From the NCBI RefSeq assembly GCF_032884065.1, contig NC_088865.1:43595152-43659151 (forward strand): 64,000 nucleotides of DNA. The letters run 5' to 3'. The DNA is from Artemia franciscana. Lineage: Eukaryota; Arthropoda; Branchiopoda; Anostraca; Artemiidae. The notes beneath the pieces were generated by a model that saw nothing but the letters and a program-made list of their open reading frames with translations, had not been told where the DNA came from and did not search any database. The translations under genes were made by a program, and so were the position numbers. The number at the start of each line of letters is the position of its first letter. The stretch's first letter is position 1. Below, in pieces: positions 22,913 to 35,596 of this stretch.

Positions 22913-25900
22913 CTGAAAGATAAAGCACGTGATGACTGTTAAACATAATACTTTGGACAGAAGACTCAGAAACTGTTTTCTACTATTGAAACACAGGCTA
23001 AAAATTGCATTTAAAAAATTAGACTTTATAGGCTCCTATTTTCTCCCTCGCGTGTAAAAAAATCTCAGCATTCCAAACTGTTAAATCTAAAATAATTTTC
23101 TGACGGGTAATTTTATGGCAGAAAGGACCGCATCTAAGCAATATGCGATATTATGGACAACAAGCAAAATGCAAGAAGAGGGGGTTGCATTGCTTAAATT
23201 GAAGTATAATTTATTTTCTAAAGCGCTTTTCAGATTATACCATTTATCTCAAGCTTCACTAAATATTATTTGCCTTTTAATTTCAATATCTTTGGTTTTA
23301 CTTAGAGGTGTATTCGCTGTTATTGAACCAAAGCATTAGTAAATTTATAATGTTACCTATTGTGCTTGGTTATCCATAATCTAAACATATTTTCGTTTAT
23401 TTACAGATATACTTCACTTCTACTTTATGTTCTGCTTTTGCTGCTATTCTTTTTTGTTTTTTGCTCTGCCTGATGTTTCACATGCATTATAATTTTTGTT
23501 CGGCTTTTAGCGTGCCATTGGTTTATTGGACCTTCTGGAAAAGATAAACTTTCAATTTTCGCAAAACTATTTTGAAAGCTACAACTCTAGGAAATAAGGA
23601 TCAAGACTGTTTGTCACAAGACACTCAAGGAGTGCCCTTTGCTGGGGTAAGAAATAGCCAAGAAACTGACTAGCTGACTGTGCTCCTGTTGTGGCTTCTT
23701 GTGAGCTTGTCCAAGGATGAGTTATTTTTTCTTTTTTATTGCTTCAAACCATTTTTAAATCCTTATTTAGCATTTAACAAGTTTTAAGAGTATGTTGGAG
23801 TTTTTTTTTCGCTTTTTAATAGTAATCAATCTTTAAGTTTTTTGCTTGTAATTTGATGTAGATTTCTTTTTGGCATATCTTTTTGGAAACAGATTGCCAA
23901 AGATTACTCTTTTTTGGCCAGGGCCAAATAAATGGCAGGTCGTCCCCAAATGGGTTATGAAGAGGTCAAAGATAAGTATAAAAAGTAAATCATAATCTTA
24001 TGGGAAGGTTAAAGAGTTGAGCTTTGAATATATTAATATGGAAAAGGAGCTTATGCAGCTGTTTTGGCCAGCAGGTATCTTAGTGCTGCAGTGAGTTTCT
24101 GGTAATAGGATAGTAGCACTATGTTTTATAGAAATTATCATGAAATTTTTCATCGATTTTGTAATTTGTTAGATCCAAATTGACGAATGAGCAGATTAAA
24201 AATGCATAACAAATAAAAGCATTTAGTGATGTTTCGCAATTAATAGACTTCTTAAGGGGCATTTACATTTAGTAAAGAGGGAAGAGAAACAGAAGGCTTA
24301 CCAAGGATAGATCTTAGGGCTTATTGCTTACATTTTTCAGCTACGAACTCTGCTTTTATTATAGTATCTATTGGATTATTGAAGGACCTGTTCCAAGTTG
24401 TGTTCTTCAAAAAAATTATTTGTTGTTTTCAAAAGAAAGCATTTTATATCGTAAACCTTTTACTAAGAAATCGATCTATAAATTGTAGTAAGTTTTCCAA
24501 CTCTGAGCCGACTAAAAAAGAAATGAAAACACACACACACAAGTTTTCATCCCTTTTTTGTCAGAGCTGTAGATGGGAGTCAAAGAAATCATAGCACCAG
24601 AATCATTAAGTAAATCAAAAGGAAAATGGCTGCCTAATATAAACAGGTCTATGTTTTCATATTTTTAGACTCAAGGGATCTACCTTTGGCCAACCTTTTT
24701 TTTTTTTTGTCTCGTACATTTACTCAAATTTACTCAAATTTATTACTCAATTAAATTATTACTCAAATTTACTTACGTTGCATGTGCCTTTTCCTCCAGC
24801 GCTGTCGATGCAAATCTGTTTATCAGTGACAATGCCGTAGACGGCATCGCAAATAGCGTTGCTCATAACTGGTACATCGACTTGGCGAAGAACTGGAGAG
24901 ATGCTGTTGGTGCTGTCTGATGGCCGGCCCCATCCAGTTGGAGTGACAATTTCACCAAGGAAATCATTTGCAACATCATCAGCGCTTGGCAAGCAAACGG
25001 GGCTGATTGTATCTAAGTTAAAAATCAGTTTTCAGACGAATGATAAAAGACTAAGAAGAATAATTTATTGAAATGAATATATTTGATTAATAACGAATCT
25101 AGAATTGTCAAACGGTGTCTGTGCTATGCAGTAAAATGAGAAATATTACATAGCAGTTAGATAAGTATGCTATAAGAAAAGGAGATTAAATAGGAAACAT
25201 ATTTAGCCACAGAAAAAAAATGAACAGTTAAGTCAAAACTATCAAAAATAAAAAAAAAAGAAGAAAACTATTATTTGTTTTTTGATCGCTAAGCTCATGA
25301 AGAACGAGGAATTAATGCAAATTAGGAATTTAATCTGAGCAAACATTGGCATTTATTCCATAATTTGACTCTCATGGGGGCTCAAAATCAGGTTGAAAAA
25401 TATAAAAAAGACAAGATTGAAAACGGTAGGGGGAAAGGATCCTACTTGAGAACACATGGATTAATGGCATATGCCAAGAGGAGTAAAATTTAGAATACAA
25501 CCATTAGGCGTTCGAAATCATCAGATTCCTTCAAATTGCTATTTCCAATTTTGTCAAATTTTTTTGTTAGACAGACGAAAAGCAATTGATTAATTAAGAA
25601 AGAAAATTCGTGAATTTTTTTACTACTATTGTTTTAAGTTCAAATTCGGTGACTATTTATAAAGTAGAAAAAAGCTTTAATAAGTTGAGTCAAATTAATA
25701 AAAAATTGTTACTCATGATTTTCAAACCTTTAATTAATTTGGCCAATTATTTTCCTAGCTCCATATATTAATAAATTTATTATGTACACGATTCACGGCA
25801 TCTAGTAGTCTTAAATAGCTTACCTCACTATTCGAAATTATTCGAATTTTATCTATCCCAAGACAAAAAAGCTCAAGAGGTAAAACCCAAGATCTTGAGA

Positions 25901-28900
25901 AAAATTCTAAAGAGTGGCAACCCTGTTGTGCCTTTGCGGTTTACCCTTTCGCTTTATTATTTTATTGCTTTGTCAAGGACATTCAATAATAAGTTTTTAC
26001 TAATTCTAACCTTTTACGTATGGGTACAAAAATAATGAATCCATTCCAAGAACACGAACAAAATAAAGCAATTTTTTTTTTTTAGCTACCCGGAAGCTAA
26101 CTTACTATTTAAGGAGATTGATACCAAACTTCATAATGAATTGGTTATTTAATCGTACAGAAGGGAGACACAAACAGGATTATTGAAACATAGCTTTTAT
26201 AGCTATCCAATTTTTGCTTCGGAGAATATGGATATAAATAGTCTTATAAAGAGTTCAAAATAGGAATACAAATTTCCAAAATTAGAAACTTTTCTCTGGA
26301 AAAGTGCTAACTTCTATTTAGCTTACCAGTAAAGGTGATTGGCTCTGGAAGTCTGATTACAGCGATGTCATTGGCAATAGTGAAGGCATTGTAGCTCTCG
26401 TGCTGAGTGTAGTCTTCTGAACGAACTTCGACACGACCAGCCTCGTTACCGTTATTGATTTCATGGCCTCCAAGAACAACACGGAAGAAAGTAGCACTAA
26501 AAGCAAAAATAAAAATTTGAGGAAGTACTTAGAAAGATTCCCTAGCTTTACCACTGCCTACAAAGCCCTAACTTTAAGTATTACAACTAAAGCAATTATT
26601 GAAATTGGTAATAATTGTGGATTATACTTTTAATTTTTATTATCTTCACATAGATTTGCCTCTCCCACAACTGTTGCTATTCGAAAAAAAAAAAATAGTG
26701 TGCATGGTTATTGCTGTGTACGGAAAAAAGTGGCAGAAAAATTACCTAGTTTCCCTATAAATGTTGGATTTTTCAACTCAATAAATTACCCTGACAGACG
26801 CTTATTGAACAATTGCTAGTGTGTATTTCCATTTTACAAGGTTTTCAATAAAATTTCAGGGGCATTGCAATTCCGCCTATTATTTAGGAAATCCAGAAAG
26901 TCACTTCACATAAATTATGTAAGAAAAAACCAAAACTTCATAAATAAATTTTACTTTTGATCTGATTTTTCCTAATTGCACTGAAGGGCATCACTTAGTC
27001 TACCGATATAAAAAAAATTCATCCCTAAAGAACCGTTATCTACTTTATAGTGAGAAACCTCTATCTTGTAGAACTTAGAACCTGTAGTTAAGAATAAGAA
27101 CATATATCGCTAAAGACGCAGGTAGAGGTTGGAGGTGCGGAAACATAAAACAAAAGATGGTTCTGGTAAAAAATAAGTGATGCGCGATTATTAAAGAAAG
27201 GGGAAATTTTAAGGAATGAACTAAAATTATAAATAGTTATTACTTACTCGTCAGTACAATGAGCAGCAGTAAGGATAACAGTGTCAGAAATCAAAGAGCC
27301 ACCGCAGAAGTAGAGGCCATCAATAAAGAGACCGACTTGCCATGGCCATGCATTGGGGACTGCTTCCTCTCCACCAACAATTCTGTTGTTAACTCTGTTT
27401 CCATTGCCACACGCAGCTGAAATTCAAGTTTTTGGTCAGAACCCTAAGAGATAGCCTCCAGTAGATTAATGGTGCACCCGATCTGTTTCCAAATTTCAAG
27501 CCATTAAAGAACTAGGCTATGATGGGATTACTTATATCAGGTTTTGAAACTATATTTAACAATTTGAATTGCAATTTCAATCAGGAGATTTTGCTGTGTA
27601 TTCAATAGGAAAAAAAAATTGTTTTAAAAAACTATATAAACAATAAATAGTAGTTAAGATTGAAATCAGTTTTATTCCTAATATATTTCTTATTAAGGTA
27701 AACTAATGCATTAATACCAGGAAGGTATTAATAATAGAATACTAATTATTCAATTTATGACTAAAAAGTTGAGAGTATCAAACAGTTCATGGTAACGAAC
27801 TGTAGTAAGGAGCGACCCGGCCCAATAGTAACCAAAACTCTAAGAAGTGAAATTTTGATACCAATAGCTACATCAAAAGAATCGCATTTTAATGCTGATT
27901 TTACATATATATTTAAGTTTCACCAAGTTTAGTCTTACCCATCAAAAGTTACGAGCCTTAGAAAATTTGCCTTATTTTAGAAAATAGGGGGAGACACCCC
28001 CTAAAAGTCATAGAATCTTAACGAAAATCACACCATCAGGTTCAGCGTGTCAGATAACCCTGTTGAAGAAGTTTCAAGCTCCTATCTACAAAAATGTGGA
28101 ATTTTGTATTTTTTGCAAGAAGGCAGATCACGGATGCGTGTTTATTTGTTTGTTTGTTTTTTCTGTTGTTTTTTTTTCCCAGATGTGATCGTATCGATCC
28201 AGTGATCCTAGAATATTGCAAGAGGGCTCATTCTAACTTAAATGAAAAATTCTAGTGCCCTTTTTAAGTGATCAAAAAATTGGAGGGCACCTAGGCCCCC
28301 TCCCACGCTAATTATTTTCCCAAAGTCAACGGATCAAAATTCTGAGATAGCCATTTTATTCAGCGTAGTCGAAAAACCTTATAACTATGTCTTTGGGGGC
28401 GACTTACTCCCCCACAGTCCCCGTGGGAGGGGCTACAAGTTACAAACTTTGACCAGTGCTTACATATAGTAATGGTTATCGGGAAGTGTACAGACGTTAT
28501 CAGGGGGATTTTTTGGTTGGGGGAGGGGTTGAGAAGAGGGGAATATGTTGGGGGAACTTTCCATCGAGGAATTTGTCATGGGGGGAAGAAAATTTCCATG
28601 AAGGGATCGTAGGATTTCCTAGCATTATTTAAAAAAAAAATGAAAAAATAAATATGAAAAAGTTTTTTTCAACTGGAAGTAAGGAGCAGCACTAAAACTT
28701 AAAACGAACTGAAATTTTTACGCATATGATGGGCTCACTTCCTCCTAATACCTCGCTCTTTATGATAAAGTATTTTTAGTAATTTCAACTATTTATTCTA
28801 CGGCTTTTGTGATTCAGGGGTCATTCTTAATGAATTGGGACACAATTTAAGCTTTAGTGTAAAGAGCGAGATACTGACGACGGGGTGAACCCCCTCATAT

Positions 28901-31900
28901 GTGTAATAACATGAGAATACAAAAGTTTGTTACGTAAGCTAATTTATAAGTTACGTATATCTTTTACTAATAAGAACATTCTTAAGAAAATAAAAGTTCT
29001 AGCTGCCTTTTTAAGTAACCAAAAAATTGGAGGGCAACTAGGCTTCCTCCCCCGCTCCTTTTTTTCTCAAAATCGTTCGATCAAAACTATGAGAAAGCCA
29101 ATTAGCCAAAAAAAAAATGCAAATTTTGTTTTAATTATTCCTCTGCGGAGAGCCAAAATCAAAACATGCATTGATTGAAAAACGTTCAGAAATTAAATTA
29201 AAAAAAAACAAGTTTTTTTGACTGAAAGTAAGGAGCGACATTAAAACTTAAAACGAACAGAAATTACTTCGTATATGAAAGGGGCTGCTTCCTCATCAAC
29301 GCCCCGCTCTTTACGCTAAACTTTTTTTTACTGTTTTAGAAAGTAGAGTTGAGAGAAAGAGTCAAACTTTAGCGTAAAGAGCGGGGCGTTGATGAGGAAG
29401 CAGCTCCCTTCATCTACAAAGTAATTTCTTTTCGGTTTAAGTATTACTGTCGCTCCTTACTTTCAATTAAAAAAAACTGTTTTTTATATATAATCAGTTA
29501 AAGAAGTATATGGGTATATGGGTATAGAAGTTGAACCGAATGACGGAGATACTAGTGACTCGGATGAATTTTACTTTAAGTTACAGGAGCAAATAGACAG
29601 GGTCCCAGTTAGAAATATGATGTTTTTATTAGGAGATTTTAACGCCTATGCTGGTAGAAATTAGGATAGATGGTATCCTAGCCTAGGTAAATTTGGTGCA
29701 GGAAAAGAAAACAATAATGGCTACAGACTTATGCAATTTTTTAGGTATAACAATCTAGTTGTAACCAATACCGTGTTTGGTCATAAAACAGTATATAACT
29801 GGACATGGTATTCACGTGATGGTAAGACAGCAAACCTTACTGATTATGTTATAGTAAACCGAAGACTGGCAGGATCAATTCAAGATACTAGGGTATATAA
29901 GGGTGCTGTTATTGAAGTTAAAGGTAAAAATCACCATCTAGCATTGTCTAGGGTTAATTTAAAGCTGAAATTTCGCAAGGGTAACTACCTTCCAGGAAGT
30001 TACTATGTTGGTAGACTCCAGGATGAGAATTTGAGAGAAAATTTCCAGGAACAGTTGAATACTAAACTTGAGAGTTTAAAATTTGACAATGTGGAAGATG
30101 GTTGGAATAATTTTAGGAAATCAATTTGTGAAATTGCTGATGGTGTCTTAGGGAGAAGGGTTGAGACTGTAGCTAGAAATATTGGTGAAAAAGATTTATG
30201 TTTAAAAGAGAGGAGAAGGGGTTTGTATAACAATTATCTGAGTGATAGATCAAGTGAAAACAAATTGAATGCAAAAAAAGTGGAGAAAGTATTAAAATAT
30301 GAAATAAGGAGGTGTGAAGTGAAGGCCATGGATAAAATTGACGAGGATCCGGAAGATGCAGCTAGACGACATAATAGTAAAATATAGCACTGAATTGTTA
30401 ATAAACTGAGAGGGACTAGTCAATCCGGACATGTCCTAGTTAAAGATAAGAACGGGCCACAATTATTAATAAGGAAGAGTTAAAGAGAGATGGGTGGAAC
30501 ATTTTGAGAATGTGCTAAACCGAGATACAGTTGCAGGGAAAGATATAGAGGAAAATGAAAAAGTTTGTGATGCCTTGTATGAGAAGGAAGATTTGTTTTT
30601 GTGAGGAAATATTAGTAACAGTAATAAAAAGAATAAAAAAAAGGCTCCGGGTGCTGATAGTGAGGTAAATGAGTTTAGAAGGGTGGCTCTGAGGTTATAA
30701 ATAAGTTACTGAAGAATATGAATATGATTTTTGAAAAAGTGGAAGTACCTAACGATTTTAGGAAAACCTTAATTAGACGACTGTATAAGAATATTGATGA
30801 GAGTGAGTGTCATAATTATCGAGGAATTAGTCTGGTCTCTGTAGATAGCAAATTACTTAGTGTTATGAGAATTTTTAGACTGAGAGATGCTGTAGACAAA
30901 GTTTCAAGAGAAACCTAGTACGGTTTTAGAAAAGGTGGAGTATGTTTCGACCGAATATTTACTCTTATGTCAATAATTGAGAAATGCCTTAGTTGCCAGA
31001 CGAATTTGTTCCTTCAGACGTTTTACAGATTATGAGCAAGCGTTCAATTCTGCTGATAAAAGAGCTTTAACAAAGGTCTTATCCTTGTATGGTATACCAG
31101 ACAAATACATTAAAGTGATTAGTAATGTGTACGAGAATAACACTGCTGCGGTTAAGGTAAGAAATGAAGTTAGCAGTTGGTTTTGTATTGAATGGCGAGT
31201 TAAGCAGGGCTGTGTTCTATCCCCCTTTACATTGACCATTTTGATGGACTTTGTCTTAAGGAGCACAGGAGAGGCAATGGGAAACCACGGAATCAAATAA
31301 GGAGGAAAAAACTCTCCCGGACTTAGATTATACAGACGATTCAAGCATCCTAGATGAAAGTTTGAACAAAATGAATCAACTTTTAGAGTTTTGCGAGTTC
31401 ATGGTGCTAGCAAAGGTTTGAAAATGAAATTTAAGAAGACTAAGTCACTAAGGTTAGGAATAAGTGAAGATGAAAAGGTGACGTTGGGTAACGAAAGGAT
31501 TGATCAGGTGGGCAGCTTCACTTGTCTTGGTAGTATTATTAGCAAAGGCTGCGGGAGCAGTGAAGGTATTAGAAATAGAATAGCCAAGGCTCAGGGTGTC
31601 TTTTCACACTTAAAAAATAGTTTGGAAGAATAAGAAGATAAGCCTGCAAAATTAAAAAAATTAAAACATTGGAAGATCAAGTGATGAAAGTGGCCAAAAA
31701 TGGCTCTGAAGCATGGGTGCTCCAAAAAGCGGAAGAAGATTTACTAGTTGTATCCAGAGAAATTGCACGCGGATTGTTCTGGATAGCCGGCTGACTGACC
31801 GTATTCCAAACAGTAGGTTTGTACGAAAAATGTGATGCAATCCCACTTTCTAAGGCTATAATGAAAGAAGGGTTGAGGCAGCTAAGGCAAACTCTGTGGA

Positions 31901-34900
31901 TGAATTATGACAGATTGCTGAAGATTGTCTTTTTGGCCAACCTTTTAGGGCCAAATGGAAAGCAGGTCCTCCTCGTCTTGGGTGGGAGGATGTCATAAAG
32001 AAAGATTTAAAGGAAATGGGAACTTTCTGGGAGGATGTAAAGAGGGAGGATTTTACTAGATAAGGACGAAACAGGAGTGTGCGCAGCTGTGTTGGCTTCA
32101 GGTGGCTTGGTGCTACGGTGAGTAGTTAGTAGTAGTAGCAGTAGTCAGCTAAAGTATTTAAATGGTATATTTACGGTCTCAGTACATATCTTTGAAACAA
32201 TTAATTACACCAAAAGCCAAATTAATATTATTAACAAAGAATGACATATCAAAAATCTTTCAAACATATAATAAACACTTTCCCCCAAACTGAATTTGGT
32301 TAGAATTTCTTCTCCAAAACGAGGAGTTTCTTCTCCAACACCGCAGCCCAGCCTCGAATTCAACTGCGATGAACGCCTGTCTGTTTTGGAAAATATTAAC
32401 CTCAGTAGATGTTTACTTTCGCTCAAATTAACGCAAAAAAAAATCCCCACATACTACATTTTATTCATATTTTAGGGGATGTTTCGCTAGCCAATGGACC
32501 TTTGCTCCACAGCTTAACACAAATTCCTGCAAAATAAAAATACCAGCCAACAAGCTCCTTTTAAAAAGAGAAACTTTGCTTCAATTTTTAAGTGATTGCA
32601 AGAAAGGTAAAATATCATATAGTGAAATCTCTAGAGCCACTGACGGTTAGATAGTCATATACTACCCAGCTCGCAAGAGCCTTTTGAAACAATTAAACTA
32701 TGATTTGTATGAGTTTTTAAGTGAAGGTAAGCGGAAGGTAAGTGAAGGTAAGCTATCTCATTCCCTGCAGCTTTCTCTAGTCAGACGTTGGGTCTTATGA
32801 CTGCATCTATTATAAAAAATATTCTATAAATTAGCCAGGTGCGTCAAATAACAACATGGTCAAGTAACTCCTGGGTCATTAAAAGGTACGGCATCATAGA
32901 CCCGAATGCTTCTATCAGAAATAGCATAGAAGCTTATAATAGTAGAATTGGTCGGCACCCATAGAGCACTATTTTGATTCAATGAATGTTTTGCTTTTAC
33001 TTTTGAATGTTTTAATTGTTTTTAAAGTAAGGTGAAGTGTTGTTTAGTTTTCTAGGTCATTTTCTTTTTCCTCTTTTCTTTTATTCCCATTATACTCTGT
33101 TTTTCATGTGTATTATAACGGGTTATAAATAAATTCAATTCAATCCATTCAATAAAATTTGAAAAAAAAACTTAAAAAAATTATTTTAAAAAATATACAC
33201 ATATTTTAATTAGTTGTATTTTTGTTGTTGCGAAAGTATTGAGCCAACGAAAGAAATCCAAGCCAGTGATTTATTATCATTTATCTTACTGATAAACTTA
33301 GTAAAGCCTAGCAAATATTCTATTGTTATTTTGAATAGAGCTTGTCGTGCCGCTTTTTGTTTTGAATTTACTTTCGTTATGTGATTACAGTTTATTGGAC
33401 CCTTTAAGATTTCTAATTTAAGCAGGCTGATGACGGAATTTGATCCCAAGTACCGCCTTGAGATTGGTTTTAGCAACTTCGGCACTTCCCCTGAAGCTGT
33501 TCGAAAGTTTTACTATCTGTATTGTTAGTCATCTCAGATCACTACTCATCTCATATGAAAAATTAATATTGAATTTGTGTCAGCATAAAAATTAAAAACA
33601 AGGACTTACCACGGAAGCTTTTGGCATCAGATGGGATTTCATATTTTACTTCTGGCTCTTCACGGTTAAGAAGTTGCAATGTATGAGGGGGTACCTTGGG
33701 GGTTCTGAACTTAATCGTGCTCCAGTCAACACCGCTGTATGGGCGGTATGGAGAAGCAATTGCCTATAACCAAGAAAATAGTACTTTTAACTTTTTAATT
33801 TCTTAATGTAGCTATAATATTGGATGTGATAATACGAGTGTTTTTATCCATTAGTTTTTAAACAGTGAGGGCGTACTTTTCGTTAGTATCAATAAAATAA
33901 ATGGTAATTTAAGAGAGTAAGATTTATGAACATGAGATTTTTGATTCAGGGGCAAATACATGTGTCCTGACAGAAAAATTACTATGCAAGAGAAACTGTA
34001 CCGCTAAAACTAAGGCAACCGGTAACAAACTTTCGAACAGGGAGGGAGGGGTTGACCCCTAGAAAGTTCACATGGATATATTTTGGGGAAAAAGCAAGAA
34101 AAGTCATCGCGCAGAGAGTACTTGAAAAACAGCTTTGAAAGACGCTACATCTCCATTTGGAGGTGTAGTCTTCCAAAGGGTGTTACCCTTGAAAAGTTCC
34201 TCAGTTTAAACTTTTATAAGGAAATACAAACTGATTTGACCTCAGGGATGAAAACTAGGTAAATGATTTGCTCGTGATAAACCAAGCCCCAAATTTTTAT
34301 TGGCCTGGCGCCATGAATTTCGACATGAAAAAAAATATGCAACTTGCGAAAAATATTTTACAACACCCTTTTGGAAAGGCTTTCTATTTTCTCTTTAAAG
34401 TGACAGGTGCAGAACTTATAAACTTCTAGAAATTAAAAAAAAAACGAAATTAAGTTTAAGGGTTTATTTTTAATCTATTTTAAACACAAATCTCACCTTT
34501 AAGGCCCCCCTCCGACAGTTATTGGCTTCTTTACAGCCCCTGACGTGGAAAAAAAGGTATGTTTCTCGTCTTTTGTGTTTTGTACAATAGAATCTGACAA
34601 TTCTGGTGCATGTTAACACTAAATTATTGCCATTTTATCTTAAACTATGAGTTTGTAACTTGTTTACCATCACATTTGTCTATCTAGGTAGCATTTCCTC
34701 GATAAAATGTACAGATTGTACAAACACTTTGACCCAAAACCCTTGTTTATCAGTAACAGAGAATTTTCCAGAAAGCAGGTACTTTCGCTAGATTCGAAAA
34801 CACGATGAAAAACACGCTTGCCGTAGTAAAGGGACGGTTGCCACCCGGTGACAAAAAATCACTAGCTTTTAGTGATTTCTGATTGATTTAGTGATTTTCT

Positions 34901-35549
34901 TCAATAATCTGGAGATTTATGTACAAATTTGTGAGTTTTTTGTTTAGACAATCTAAAAAATTACTAGAAATAGTGATAAATCACGGGGGCGGCAACCCTG
35001 GGTAAAGATAGTGGTATTTTCTCGTAAAATAAATAAATTTGTGTATTTAATGTAATTTAAGAATACTATAGGAATTAAGCACTATTTAATGGCTCATCCT
35101 TTTTTAATCTCAGCAAATACTGAAATCAAAAGCAACCACTTTTGTAAATATTTTTTCATTTAATCTAAATTTTCTGAGGGTCTTTCCATTTTTTTCCATT
35201 ATGTACGACAACATAAATATATTTATTTACTGTAATACTTTTACATAATGATTTCAGTTTTATATGCTACAGGCTCTTGCTTAAAATAAAAACACATATT
35301 TTAATTCTACTAAAGCTAAGTATCTTGCAGTTTTTATTTTTAGAATATGGGTGTCAAAACATTCACAATTTAAGTTTTAACCTTTGTTATTTTTTTTAAG
35401 CCATAGTTATTGCGAACGTATTAAAAACTCAAAATTCAAATTTTACAATACAAGAGACTTATATTTTTTTCTTTATTTTAATGGTTAAATATTATAAAGT
35501 ATTTTCTTACGGCAGCCGCGAACACCAGAAGTAGAGCAAACTGTTTCAT
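22742..35549 (-). CDS. Chymotrypsin-like serine protease (brachyurin type), six exons
   Basis: CDS = complement of join(22742-22912, 24777-25012, 26327-26496, 27248-27416, 33610-33763, 35511-35549), 939 nt, 312 residues. All five introns are GT-AG and all exon phases agree. Residues 1-17 are a signal peptide ([13 protein letters not shown]). A propeptide of about 59 residues ends at R76. The mature enzyme starts at I77 (IVGGEEAVP), giving 236 residues. The catalytic triad is H117 (TAAHC), D164 (NDIAVI) and S259 (GDSGGP). The S1 pocket has G at the chymotrypsin-189 position (GKGTCNGDSGG) and D at the 226 position (YPDAFTRV), the layout known from crab serine collagenase. It is a secreted digestive endopeptidase by family, cut after R76 for activation. 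No inactivating change is seen. Low-level relatives such as trypsin are excluded by the pocket. Confidence 0.95.
22913..24776 (-). other. Protease intron 5
   Basis: The donor GTAAGT directly follows TGCAAC. A plus-strand LINE 3' fragment lies at about 23885-24115 (AAATGGCAGGTCGTCC and GTGCTGCAGTGAG, matching 31935-32120). The remainder shows nothing recognisable. Confidence 0.8.
24777..25012 (-). CDS. Protease exon 5: substrate-site loops
   Basis: Begins in the codon split with exon 4. Encodes [52 protein letters not shown] and [11 protein letters not shown]. It ends in phase 0 directly before GDSGGP. This block is the most crustacean-like part of the protein. Confidence 0.95.
25013..26326 (-). 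other. Protease intron 4
   Basis: GT-AG boundaries. A+T-rich; no repeat family or gene recognised inside. Confidence 0.85.
26327..26496 (-). CDS. Protease exon 4: catalytic Asp
   Basis: Completes D121 with its first base and encodes [32 protein letters not shown] and [15 protein letters not shown] with the catalytic D164. It ends one base into codon 178. Confidence 0.95.
26497..27247 (-). other. Protease intron 3
   Basis: GT-AG boundaries. Nothing recognised inside. Confidence 0.85.
27248..27416 (-). CDS. Protease exon 3: activation site and catalytic His
   Basis: Encodes [10 protein letters not shown], the IVGG mature N-terminus, [20 protein letters not shown] and TAAHC with H117. C67 just before the activation site may tether the propeptide, as in chymotrypsinogen. 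Confidence 0.95.
27779..29480 (+). repeat. Complete dispersed repeat, family R, about 1.7 kb
   Basis: Starts TCAAACAGTTC with the inverted pair CAGTTC(G/A)T...ACGAACTG, then AGTAAGGAGCGACCCGGC. After about 880 bp of non-coding sequence comes a diverged hairpin (28675-28905), a stretch with GGAGGGCAACTAGGCTTCC, and the near-perfect hairpin at 29222-29466. No coding capacity was seen. Other complete or near-complete copies are at 35877, 48256, 58322 (minus) and 60123. I cannot assign it to a named superfamily. Confidence 0.8.
29222..29466. repeat. Long near-perfect hairpin inside protease intron 2
   Basis: Arms of about 110 bases (CTGAAAGTAAGGAGCGACAT ... CTTTAGCGTAAAGAGCGGGG and its reverse complement) surround a short spacer (GTTTTAGAAAGTAGAGTTG). 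In the protease pre-mRNA it would fold into a long RNA duplex. Confidence 0.85.
29511..32140 (+). pseudogene. Decayed non-LTR retrotransposon (LINE): endonuclease and reverse transcriptase
   Basis: Part of an APE-type endonuclease is readable: [12 protein letters not shown] then a stop, [23 protein letters not shown], and NHHLAL where relatives end in DHH, so a catalytic Asp is lost. Reverse transcriptase follows in several frames: [44 protein letters not shown] and the catalytic box YTDD at 31329-31340. The tail reads [20 protein letters not shown]. The 3' end (32070-32140) reads GTGTGCGCAGCTGTGTTGGC and closes with a (TAG)n-like run. At least four frameshifts and stops make it inactive. The upstream part of the endonuclease is missing. 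Clade not assigned; RTE-like is possible. Confidence 0.85.
33610..33763 (-). CDS. Protease exon 2: propeptide
   Basis: Encodes the end of the signal peptide (AIAS) and the propeptide [20 protein letters not shown] ... [12 protein letters not shown]. Boundaries are AG/GCA and CGTG/gtaagt. It ends one base into codon 65. Confidence 0.92.
33764..35510 (-). other. Protease intron 1
   Basis: GT-AG boundaries. Holds one short MITE-like element (34838-35001). The rest is A+T-rich with nothing recognised. Confidence 0.8.
34838..35001. mobile_element. Short hAT-like MITE
   Basis: The ends are GGGACGGTTGCCACCC and, inverted, CCAGGGTTGCCGCCCC, resembling the CAGGGTTGCC termini of some hAT elements. 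AGTAAAGG and GGTAAAGA flank it as an imperfect 8-bp duplication. No coding sequence. The left end is degraded, so the call is tentative. Confidence 0.4.
35511..35549 (-). CDS. Protease exon 1: signal peptide
   Basis: Thirteen codons from ATG at 35549: [13 protein letters not shown]. Donor GTAAG follows. It joins in phase 0 to AIASP in exon 2. The start is supported by the clean signal peptide and the promoter just upstream. Confidence 0.9.
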
Positions 35550-35596
35550 TGTGAAATGATCACTGCTTTTAGCTGAAAAAATCAAATTATTTATAT
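35550..35596 (-). promoter_or_regulatory. Protease core promoter: TATA box and initiator
   Basis: TATAAATAA reads from 35595 to 35587 on the minus strand. CAGT with its A at 35564 lies 31 bases downstream, the normal TATA-to-start spacing, and resembles the arthropod initiator. The 5' UTR would be about 15 bases. A strong TATA promoter suits a highly expressed digestive enzyme. Confidence 0.55.

Larger units (their letters stand above)
27417..33609 (-). other. Protease intron 2 (6.2 kb, repeat-filled)
   Basis: Contains a complete dispersed repeat with long hairpin (27779-29480) and a decayed LINE (29490-32140), both listed separately. 27417-27778 and 32145-33609 show nothing recognisable. 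Confidence 0.85.

Noticed and set aside
23115-23339. Gene in intron 5
   Set aside because: An open frame of 74 codons without family features, lying in the intron on the opposite strand.
24759-24992. Separate short protease gene
   Set aside because: It is exon 5 read through into the intron; the splice sites and phases join it to the six-exon gene.
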